From Calcarisporiella thermophila CBS 279.70 (taxonomy: Eukaryota; Calcarisporiellomycota): DNA of 26,686 bases. Both the position numbers and the translations under genes were made by a program. Each line of letters starts with the position of its first letter. Within the stretch, counting starts at the first letter, position 1. This document shows, in pieces, positions 1 through 8,184 of the stretch. A model generated the notes under the pieces. The model made no database searches. It was not told where the DNA came from and was given only the letters and a program-made list of their open reading frames with translations. The DNA lies in contig NW_027192219.1 of assembly GCF_041956535.1 (NCBI RefSeq), positions 106,846 through 133,531 of the forward strand, written 5' to 3'.

Positions 1-310
1 GAGATGGTAGTCTTTACAAGAGCCCCGGGGTTTAACCAATGTGTGCTGGGTTCGATTCCCGGCGACGGCACCTGTACTAGAGATGGGTCCGGGACATACT
101 CTAGGAATCGAGCTATAAGATACTTCGTTCTTAATAATTTGCTATTGATCGTCCTCAGAAAAAAAACAAAGAAATACGTTTAATATAGTGACTTGTCAGA
201 AGAAATACATGTAAGCAATGGTTGAGCGTTAGAAATAGCGTGCAAATCCTTTCATTTAACTTGTATAGGAGATTTTTCAATAAAAGATCCTTCAATCTCA
301 AAAAAAAAAA
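1..310 (+). mobile_element. tRNA-derived SINE-like element, copy A (5' end cut by window edge)
   Basis: The first 75 bases hold a Pol III B-box-like core (GGGTTCGATTCCC at 49-61) followed by GGCACC, as at the 3' end of a tRNA. A unique body follows (GGGACATACTCTAGGAATCGAG near 91-112), then a tail GTATAGGAGATTTTTCAATAAAAG, ending in an A-run at 300-310. The head and tail recur in the copy at 1082-1428, and the tail again at 3263-3371. Compared with copy B, this copy lacks the GTGATTTTGACGTAGAAGTC block. A tRNA head, unrelated body and A-rich end is the standard build of a SINE. That it moved as one is inferred from the recurrence. Confidence 0.7.
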
Positions 311-972
311 TAGTGGTCTTTACAGTAAGTCGGTTCACCCGAAGACATCACATGACCGAAGTTAAGGTTGCATTGTTGATCTTTTGTTGTTTCTTTGTGA
401 TCGATTGTTTTGGAAAGATGCATTTTTAGTTCATCCTCGGGAACATCTATTTTGAGTCATTTTCTTGATTTCCCATCCCTATTTAAACCCATCTATTTTG
501 TCTTGTTGTCCTCACCAATTTCCCTGAATTATCAAGATAAATCTCTTATTTTTATCAAGATCCGGACACCCCTCCACACAAACCTCCTTTCGCCCGTAAC
601 ACAAGAAAAAACGATAAGTTTTGGTCACAATATGATATGTGGCACAGCTTTAGACAAATATGACTGACTATCGTCTCATTTCGAATGCATTCGAGCATCA
701 CCCGAGACAATCATCCTCCGTGCCAAAATGGACATCGAGGAGGCTATCGGAGATGAACTGATAAAGGTACGAAAAAGACGAGAGATAAAGTTATTCCGAA
801 GAAGGTGGTGCAGTCAGGGAGCGGTAATAGAAAGTTCGGATAGAGCAAGACTAAAGCTGGAGTGACGAAGCAACACTTCCTCTCTCCCAATCCGCTCTTT
901 CCCTCCTCCCCTCTTCCCCTCCTCTTTACTTCATACCTTTCACCAAATACCCGATCACTATATACATCTAAT
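311..972. other. Non-coding stretch between SINE copy A and the assembly gap
   Basis: No convincing gene. Short open frames occur at 410-667 and 729-866, but they lack family motifs. The motif TGACTGACTATCG at 661 resembles the sequence just after the gap (TGACTGATTATCG at 1082), so a second SINE 5' flank may lie here. The pyrimidine-rich segment near 860-950, starting GAGTGACGAAGC, resembles the one near 1498-1590 and could be a repeated retroelement 5' region. Confidence 0.4.
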
Positions 973-1081
973 NNNNNNNNNNNNNNNNNNNNNNNNNNNN
1001 NNNNNNNNNNNNNNNNNNNNNNNNNNNNNNNNNNNNNNNNNNNNNNNNNNNNNNNNNNNNNNNNNNNNNNNNNNNNNNNNN
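973..1081. other. Assembly gap (109 N)
   Basis: A run of 109 undetermined bases directly abuts the 5' side of SINE copy B. The gap is probably a repeat-induced scaffold join, and its true length may differ. Confidence 0.98.
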
Positions 1082-1428
1082 TGACTGATTATCGACTTTA
1101 TAAGCACAGTGGTTAAGAGCCCCGGATCTAAAACCATTGTGTGCTGGGTTCGATTCCCGGTGACAGCACCAGTACTAAAGATGTGGCCGGGACATACTCT
1201 AGGAATTGAGTTATAAGTGACATCGTTACAACTCCTCCGAAATGCTGTAAAATGCGTCAATGAAATTCTTCCATATATACTTTCTTCTTATTCTGTATCT
1301 TTCTTGGTACAAGCAATTCCTCTCTACAAGGCTGGTCAGGAGCATTACATGGGTGATTTTGACGTAGAAGTCTACCCTGCCTTTATCTTGTATAGGAGAC
1401 TTTTCAATAAATGACCTTGGTTAAAAAA
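1082..1428 (+). mobile_element. tRNA-derived SINE-like element, copy B (most complete)
   Basis: The head has an A-box-like sequence (AGTGGTTAAGAGCC near 1109-1122), typical of the D arm of Leu/Ser-type tRNAs. A B-box (GGGTTCGATTCCC) follows with a possible 5-bp T stem, then TGACAGCACC. The body GGGACATACTCTAGGAATTGAG matches copy A. The 3' part contains GTGATTTTGACGTAGAAGTC and TATAGGAGACTTTTCAATAAA, and ends in a short A-run near 1423-1428. The same 3' blocks follow a decayed retroelement ORF further right (3263-3371). This suggests the SINE shares its 3' tail with a partner LINE. The left boundary is uncertain because of the adjacent gap. Confidence 0.75.
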
Positions 1429-1729
1429 GATTAATTATTGGTGGCATAGGGAAAATAAATCCAGTTGTTTAGGTACCGCGGATGAGCTGACAGAGCGGAG
1501 TTAGTAACGAAGCATCCCTTTTTCTCTCCATATATATGCACTCTCTATTCCACTTCCTTTTCTTCCTCTTTACTACATATCTCTCTCATTAAGATAATAT
1601 ATAGTCACAACAAAAGTTTCACCGTGTACTCCTGCATCCAACCTTATCTCCCTTTTATTTCTCCTTATTGTAATCGAAATTAATAAAAGTTTCGATCGAT
1701 TGATCAAAAAAAATTATTGGGGTACCGCG

Positions 1730-2763
1730 ATGCCTAGTGCTCCCCCTGATACCCATCCTTTCTGCGCGGATGCTTTTCACATAGCGAGCACACTCAAAAC
1801 TAAAAACTCAGACGAGAAACCGACTCTGGAAAATATAAACACAAGTCCATCTAGAACCTTTTTCAAAAACTCGGTTACATTCAAGTTTTCGCGTTTTGAG
1901 TTCTCATCCCAAGAAGTAGTGAAGCTACTGTACGAGGAATATCAAAAACAAGTGACAGCAATCAAAATCTTTGGGCACTCCAAGACCATCATGCTTGCAT
2001 CCCGGACTGAGGTGAACGCTCACGAGGTAATCAAGAATGGCTATTACGCGAATGATCCCTTGTTATAAGACTCTCTCCATCTCCAAGAGTGTACTAAAAG
2101 TTAGAATTAATGACCTTCCTGGACAGGAAGTGGAAGCCATCAGAGAAAAATTGGAAGCAGCTTTATACAAATATGCCTGAGTCATACAGATTGATTTTCA
2201 ATACTACAGCAACCCAACAAAAAACTCGCCAGGTGAAAATTGCTAGAAAATGTATAAAAGCATGTAGAAATGATGGAGGACGTTTGCGATTCCTCAAATT
2301 TTTACAAGCTTTTCACTTACTTTTCACGATGTTTATAATGGGAGAGGAGTCTACAAATTTTAGTGAAATTGATGAAAATTTATAGGGAATCGCGAACGAC
2401 CTCCATCTTTTCTACATGTTTCTATACATTTTCTAGCAATTTTCACCGGGCGGGTTTTTTGTAGGGCAACACAGGGAGGCCACAGGACCACTGCTACGCC
2501 ATACTTGAACCGAACACTGAGACCCAGGTACCTTTATAAAATATTCTACCTCACCAATTAGCCATCGACGTTGGCAAATAATTCTTTCTTGGAGAGGATC
2601 TATTCCAACGTGCAATTACTGTGAGTCTCCTGATCACATACCCGTAGAATGTCCAATGAAAAATAGACAGCCTCAAGAATATAAACTTGTCCAAGCACTC
2701 GCCCCGCCTATTCGTAAAACCATGCCAGATAGAATGAATACAGATAATGAGACAGAGAAATAA
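1730..2763 (+). mobile_element. Decayed non-LTR-type retroelement ORF1 (gag-like, zinc knuckle)
   Basis: The ATG at 1730 opens a frame to 2068. The coding signal then shifts frame: a well-formed segment at about 2063-2173 (VLKVRINDLPGQEVEAI and following) lies in a different frame, which looks like an RNA-binding ORF1 domain broken by a small indel. After further stops, a third frame at about 2560-2763 holds RRWQIILSWRGSIPTCNYC and a CCHC zinc knuckle (C-x2-C-x4-H-x4-C, CNYCESPDHIPVEC, near 2619-2660). A hydrophilic, stop-interrupted frame continues to about 3080. No reverse transcriptase is visible. In known families an RNA-binding ORF1 with a zinc knuckle belongs to LINEs or gag. Assignment to a LINE is inferred from the shared SINE-type 3' tail downstream. 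Confidence 0.6.
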
Positions 2764-3262
2764 GAGAAGAACCAAAAAGATACCAGCAAAATATCCATTA
2801 TTCCAACGACAAACGCACCAAATACTAACCCCCTAGGACCCAAAGTATTCAACTAAATAACCGGACTCCACTGTGCCAGTCAAGAGGAGCCCCGAAATAA
2901 AAACGGTGAACATGTAAGAAATCTTGTCTTCCCAGAAGAACGTGGAGTTCGACTTCATTCCTACAAAATTGCCCATGCACATCGAGCATCCAACACGCAA
3001 AATTATCTTTAACCCAAAGAACCCCTCAAAGCGCAAGAGCCTCCCTAAGACAAAAGTTACAAGTTGTCCCAACGGAACATGAGCTTATATATATTGTAGC
3101 GACAGCAAATGTCATTCCCATTCAGCGCCTTTGCTTTCTGCATATTAAATAATATGCGAAAGTAAAAAAAGGTTTTCTATCAACATTTCACTAACTTTAT
3201 ACTCAACCATTCATATCAACTTATTCTAACAATCCGTCTACTTTCTTCTCACTTGTAACCCG

Positions 3263-3371
3263 CTTCAAGCTAGACTGGGGGCAGTACCAAGGTGATTTTG
3301 ACATAGTAGTTACCCTACCTTTTTTAACTGTATAGGATACTTTTCAATAAAAGTTCCAATGTTGAAAAAAA
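3263..3371 (+). repeat. LINE/SINE-type 3' tail, copy C
   Basis: This segment carries the same ordered 3' blocks as SINE copy B: a CAAG..G.GGC stretch, GGTGATTTTGACATAGTAGTTACCCTACC, then TGTATAGGATACTTTTCAATAAAAG and an A-run at 3365-3371. It lacks the tRNA head and lies about 500 bp after the zinc-knuckle frame. It could be the 3' end of the decayed retroelement at 1730, with the rest of its coding region deleted, or a separate 5'-truncated insertion. Confidence 0.65.
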
Positions 3372-3420
3372 ACACAAGTATTAGGGTAGAGATAGAGTAG
3401 CTGTCTATCCCAAAAGAGTC

Positions 3421-3765
3421 ATGAATAGCATTGAACGGATCACCGTAGGGCAACTTAAGGTGTTTATGGAATCCCGGTGTATCGCTTGGGCTATATATTT
3501 GTACGTCTTTGGCATGGTCTTACGAGAAGCGGATGACTTCCATTATGATTCATAGAGCTTTCAAACTATAGTCAAAGCTGCAGTGTATAGGAATACACTT
3601 TTGCTTACAATTACGCTGTTGCCCATGATTTTGGTGGTGTTCACATGCTCCTTTAGCAGTAATTTAAAGGGCATGTTGTGGACTTGTTTATCTGTTATCA
3701 TTCTTTGTAATGTTTGCGGAGGAAGCCATTTTTTGTTGGCTTTGTGCATAAAATCCACTCGATGA
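3421..3765 (+). pseudogene. Short membrane ORF interrupted by one in-frame TAG
   Basis: A frame starting at ATG 3421 encodes 44 residues (MNSIERITVGQLKVFMESRC and on), meets TAG at 3553-3555, and continues in the same frame without another stop to TGA at 3765. The second part is strongly hydrophobic (TLLLTITLLPMILVVF, then LWTCLSVIILCNV), giving two likely membrane segments. The frame is already open from 3385. I do not recognise the family. It sits between copy C of the repeat tail and the inverted SINE, so it may be a pseudogene fragment, part of a transposable element, or chance. Confidence 0.3.
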
Positions 3766-3785
3766 TTTTTATATGAAAAGAATGG

Positions 3786-4058
3786 AAGGGTAGACTTCTA
3801 CGTCAAAATCACCTACCCTTTGCCTCCCTTTTTTTTATAGTTGGATTTCTCCTAAGACTTTTTGCTAGCTATTTTTGTAACCGCTTGATACTACTTGCTT
3901 GTTGCTATACTATTGATAGCGATTGAGTCCTGGGAAAAACCCGGCAAATTCTCATGGACGGATGTCGCATACAGGAATTGAACCCGCAACCTAGTGACTC
4001 AACTTTGGAAAAAAATTGTTCACGAATGCTGCGCCACATATCAAATTGGGATCAAAAC
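3786..4058 (-). mobile_element. Inverted SINE-like element, copy D
   Basis: Read on the minus strand, this starts with a tRNA-like head: A-box TGGCGCAGCATTCGTGAAC near 4050-4032 and B-box GGGTTCAATTCCTG near 3986-3973. A body with CCGGG...AGGA...AATCG spacing resembles copies A and B. Close to its 3' end is GGTGATTTTGACGTAGAAGTCTACCC (3788-3814), nearly identical to copy B. The head cannot fold as a functional tRNA: the acceptor strands do not pair and the anticodon arm has extra T residues. It differs enough in head and middle to be another subfamily. Confidence 0.6.
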
Positions 4059-4074
4059 TCATACTTTTTTTCAC

Positions 4075-4147
4075 GCCCGGCTAGCTCAATCGGTAGAGCG
4101 TGAGACTCTTAATCTCAAGGTTGTGGGTTCGACCCCCACGTTGGGCG
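4075..4147 (+). tRNA. tRNA-Lys (anticodon CTT)
   Basis: A full cloverleaf can be drawn. The acceptor GCCCGGC pairs with GTTGGGC (two G-T pairs), the D stem is GCTC/GAGC, the anticodon stem is TGAGA/TCTCA with loop CTCTTAA (anticodon CTT), and the T stem is GTGGG/CCCAC around TTCGACC. The discriminator base is G and CCA is not encoded, as expected for a eukaryote. There is no intron. It decodes AAG in cytosolic translation. It begins about 17 bp from the tRNA-like head of the inverted SINE on the opposite strand. Confidence 0.96.
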
Positions 4148-5670
4148 AATATTTGTTAACCATTTTATTTTCCTTGGGAATAATTAGGATTTGCATTTTC
4201 GTATTTAATTTAGGTTTTATTGAAATTAAAAATTAAAAATTTTCACATTCCTTTATTACTAATTGGATTTCACCCATGCTGCATCTCTTGTAATAGCTCA
4301 GTGTTCATTTGTGAACCGACTTCTTATGGATGCTAAGGAGCGAGGGATTGCTTCTATTCAGAAACAATCCTGAATAGCAAAACTAAGAATTGAAGACAAA
4401 ATAGTGACACATTCTAAAATGCAATCAAATACTAATCTATGAATGAGAGTGGGCGTGAGAGTAGTTAAAAATATAAAAGGAAAGGAGTATTAGGTAAGAA
4501 AAGAATCCTTTAGATAGAAAAAGACATTGGTTTTCCTTGTAATCTTTCGGTCCGAGCTAAGCACTGATACAGTATTTTTAATTTTATTTTTTTATTACGA
4601 TAAAGATTGCACTAAGTTAACCATTATTTTGCATACGAGTTTCGAACGTTAGCTAATTAGTTAATTCTATTTTATCGAACACTTGTGTTCTATAAAGAAA
4701 TCATCGAGATTAATACGTTTGTACTCTATGCTAAATATAGTCGCACCCGAAGAAATATTGAATTCTATCCTAAATTCACTTTTGCCCAATCATAAAATCT
4801 ACTAATATGCTTAAATTCAGATTTCTTTTACGAACCTTAAAGAAGATTAGAGACCTCGTATCCAAGTCATTAGGTTATGTTTTGATTCCCGCAGGCGAAA
4901 TCTTTTGGCCAAATGAGTTTTTCTCAGTGTTTAAGACCATCAATAGTAGAGAAAGAAGCAATAATGCCTACAGAATTGTTAGCAAAAATCCGCGGGAGAA
5001 ATCAAGTAAATATGAGTGGAGATAGAATCATAGATTTCGAAGCACATGCCTTTCTTTTTGTTCTTATGATAAAAAAATCAATGAGTAGGGTTGGAATTTG
5101 AATCTGTGTAAAAAAGAAAATCCAATTTCGAAGAAATGCTGAAAAAATGAATAGCTTCACTCACTTATTTTGAGACTTGTAAATATGACGTGGAGCTCAC
5201 CAAGGTTAAAGTGTATTTGGTCTATTCCCTTCAAATAAAAATTAACAATCAGATATAGGATCTCTGCTTCCCAAAGGGAAAAGCAAAATTAACATTAAAG
5301 AAATACATTGTAGTGACCACTACTCGATTCACAAGAAGAACTAATTATCTTTATTATAGCAAAAGTTCAATTAATATATATACGTACATTACAAGGATAA
5401 GTTAATCAAGCAAGCTATTAATCACGCAAAATATTAATCAAGTAAGCTATTCATAGAATAAACTATCGTATTGTTACATACGTTCAATTATCCCGTTCAT
5501 TTTGGAGAAAAGTGGCTTACTCATGAATATAACATGGAGTACACCATGCTTATGAACACTATCAACTTTTCTAAAGAAATGAAAGAGAGTGCGAAAATTG
5601 GGTTCAAGGATGCTATAACTAGTAATTCTATGAATGAGTTGGACGCCAAAATGGAAGATAGGATTCTGCG
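4148..5670. other. AT-rich intergenic region, no supported gene
   Basis: About 1.5 kb of low-GC sequence with many A/T runs. Overlapping short frames at 4807-5025 and 4913-5101 show weak protein-like composition. One could follow an acceptor-like site (TTCCCGCAG near 4886-4894), but I see no motif. A frame at 5471-5713 runs through the TATA box of the next gene. I see no RNA gene here besides the tRNA just to the left. Confidence 0.5.
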
Positions 5671-5676
5671 CAAAGG

Positions 5677-5683
5677 TATAAAA
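5677..5683 (+). promoter_or_regulatory. TATA box of the secreted peptide gene
   Basis: TATAAAA followed by GGCCCC lies 76 bp upstream of the peptide ATG at 5759. That places a transcription start at about 5705-5715 and leaves a short, A/C/T-rich leader. A canonical TATA box suggests an inducible or highly expressed gene; this is inference only. Confidence 0.65.
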
Positions 5684-5758
5684 GGCCCCTACCAGAGAGA
5701 GAATGCTAGATAAACCAACATCTTTTACTCAAAAATTCCTAATTCTCTACCTCCAAAT

Positions 5759-6031
5759 ATGCGCTCTGCTCTACTTCTGCTCGTTTTGACCATTGTCGGT
5801 GCTGTTTCCGCTGCTCCCAAGGCTGAACCTGCCGCCGAAATTCAAACCGTTGCCGACAATATTGAAGTTGGTGGCTTTGAGAAACTCGAGAAACGTGGGG
5901 AGGTTTGTTTGGATGACTGCAGCTGGTTCAATGCTGCAAAGTGCGAGCAAAGGTGCAGAAATCTTGGAAAGAAATTCAGTCGCATGGAAAAGTGCAGCTG
6001 GAAGAACGACAAACGATGCTGCTGCAAATAA
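5759..6031 (+). CDS. Secreted eight-cysteine, defensin-like peptide precursor
   Basis: A single-exon gene for a 90-residue precursor. Residues 1-18 form a clear signal peptide (hydrophobic ALLLLVLTIVGAV, cleavage near VSA-AP). Residues 19-46 are an acidic, Ala-rich propeptide ending in EKR, a classical Kex2-type dibasic site. The predicted mature peptide (47-90, 44 residues) is basic at its C-terminus and has eight cysteines at 50, 54, 62, 66, 79, 87, 88 and 89. The C-x3-C at 62-66 plus a terminal C-x-C at 87-89 fit the cysteine-stabilised alpha-beta (CS-alpha-beta) pattern of defensins. Cys50 and Cys88 could add a fourth disulfide. It would be secreted through the ER and Golgi; antimicrobial, toxin or effector roles are all possible and none is shown. 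It sits alone in AT-rich, repeat-bearing DNA. Expression as a gene is well supported; the fold assignment is inferred from spacing. Confidence 0.85.
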   Translation: MRSALLLLVLTIVGAVSAAPKAEPAAEIQTVADNIEVGGFEKLEKRGEVCLDDCSWFNAAKCEQRCRNLGKKFSRMEKCSWKNDKRCCCK

Positions 6032-6103
6032 TAAGTCAGGGTTGTACTAGAGTGTTTTACTAAGTCTCTTCTTTTAAATCTATATCTTTATTGAAAATTT
6101 TAA

Positions 6104-6109
6104 AATAAA
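6104..6109 (+). terminator. Possible poly(A) signal of the peptide gene
   Basis: AATAAA lies about 75 bp after the peptide stop codon in a T/A-rich context, matching the canonical eukaryotic polyadenylation hexamer. The AT-rich background makes chance occurrence quite possible. Confidence 0.4.
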
Positions 6110-8184
6110 GATGCCCAATGTCCGAATATTTATTAAAGGAACAGACTTGAAAATTCAATCTCTCTACCGAATATTTGCCCGAAGAAAGATATAATAAATA
6201 ATTTGTAAGATAAGTTATCTATTTAAAGAATAATTTCTCGTACAACCAGGTATGCCTAAATTCCATATCTCAGGCTTTCTCCGACTTATTTTAAAATCTA
6301 TTGTTACTCCAGTAGGCACGGCTTGGTAAACCCGATTACTATCAATACGAAGGAGTGTATTGTCGTGGATCCTAACATGAATAAATTATCGAATGATGCC
6401 TCATATTTGGAACATTAATATGCAATTTGGATTCAAGTTTGCTCTATCTTCAAACTCATAATTTTCTTGCAATTATTTTATACACTCAAGCTGGAAAGTA
6501 GGCAATAGTCCATTTCATCTAGCTGAGTTCGCCCCGGCATCTCGGATATTTCCGACCCCGTGACAGCATTCATACTTATAGACCTGGTTGAAAATTTTAA
6601 ATAAACGCAACAGCTCATTCCCATTATTTCAAGACCACGTAGGTTTATTCAAAATTAAAGCTATCTTTCACTTTTATTCTTATTACCACTACTTTCATTA
6701 ATGTAAAAGTCGATGTGCAAAGTTTCCAAATTCAATTTAATTCTTTAACCCATAGTCAAAAGAATGTAAAGCCAGATAAATTAGCAATAAAAAAATACAA
6801 TTGATGTATATAATGATATTGTATAAAAAAAATAATGGTAAGAAAAGATGAAATAAAATAAAAAGATGAAGAAATATATAATGAAGAATAATGACATAAA
6901 ATTATTGCTAATATTATGAGTGATAAAATATGAATATGCCATTTAGCTCCGCCTAATTTTAATATGTCCCGTTGAATTTAAATCCTAATCCAAGGTTTTA
7001 GATTGTCGGAGTAAACCGCTGCATGGATCGTTTGAATTATTTCGATGATAATAAAGGAAATCAACTATGCGCCTTGTAACAATTCAATTGATAATTGATA
7101 TTTAATATGAATACTTCAACTTTGTGCCCTGTTTTGCTTACTATCTACAAAATTTTGATACTGTCCCACTGGGATAGTCTTCCATCTCTGCTTCAAACCG
7201 CATTACAAATGTTCATAGTGAACTGGAAAAGATTCAGTTTATCATTCTATCTGTCATAAGAACATCTTATTTCGCCTAAACATCAGCAAAACGCTTACAA
7301 GAGGCATTACTTTACTTCGTCTCTAAAGTAAATGCTATTTGAAATGATTGCTGAGCTGTCATCAACTTATATGTCCATGGCAGCATCCAAGAAAACTAGC
7401 TATCGAGTTTATTTTTATATACAGTATTTATATATCATTAGTATAATTCTGTATTAAATTTTCAAGTTTACAATATATTTCTTTTTTCCTATATATCTCT
7501 ATTATAAATATATTGATCTTTGCTGACCATGGCTGAAATATTCTTCTTTGCGACGAAAAAAAAAGTCGTACTGCATTATATTCAAGGGTTAAAATTATAT
7601 ATACTTTATTGCAGTATTTTTTTTTTAATTATAATAGTGCACCTCCATATCTTTGATCTAAGTAGCCCTCATTATTATATTTATGCGTACCTACGACGAT
7701 TTATTCTGCATCATTGTTATTGGCGCTCAATATACTTCAATGTTGATATCAAGCTTTTATTTAATAAGATCTTTCGGGCCGTATACTTTGTATAAACCGG
7801 TATTACTTTGCTTATGCATATGTTTTATAATCCACCACGGGAAATATTGATAAACTATGCTTTCTTTCAGAATTTGGGCCAGTATATCTAATGTTATTTA
7901 CTATTAGGGGTGGGAGGGATTAACAAGTTCAATTCTGCAGTATAAATCTAACTGCAAGCCAAGGAGATCATCGAAATTAGAAACAATAATATTCGCTTGT
8001 AACTTTGGTTGAATTAGTTCGAGTAGTTGAAGTTAAAGGAATATATTTTATTTACATTAAGCAGAGAAAAGAGTTCTACGTGTAATGTACTTCTATCGTT
8101 ATATAGATCGAATAAAATATATTGTAAATCGAAACGTTTAGAGTATGAACAGGTGAAAAAACATGAGAAGTACTAATCACAGAT
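6110..8184. other. AT-rich intergenic region, no supported gene
   Basis: About 2.1 kb with very low GC and many A/T homopolymers. A 91-codon frame at 7520-7795 has highly biased Ile/Tyr/Phe/Leu composition typical of AT-rich non-coding DNA, and no motif. I found no tRNA-like boxes, no SINE tail blocks and no splice-linked coding segments. It separates the peptide gene from the gene-dense block. Confidence 0.55.

Noticed and set aside
2110-2385. 91-codon plus-strand ORF
   Set aside because: It overlaps a different frame (about 2063-2173) that carries the recognisable ORF1-type sequence, so this frame is probably a shadow.
3957-4058. A second functional tRNA on the minus strand
   Set aside because: A- and B-box sequences and a TTCCAAA loop (Trp-like) are present, but the acceptor strands do not pair and the anticodon arm has extra T residues. 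It fits a SINE head better.
4807-5101. Two overlapping short ORFs
   Set aside because: They compete for the same DNA in different frames, with no motif. A possible acceptor site nearby is not enough to call a gene.
5471-5713. 80-codon ORF upstream of the peptide gene
   Set aside because: It begins at TTG, runs through the TATA box of the peptide gene and has no motif.
7520-7795. 91-codon ORF in AT-rich DNA
   Set aside because: Composition is dominated by Ile, Tyr, Phe and Leu as expected from AT-rich non-coding sequence; no motif or splice-linked partner.
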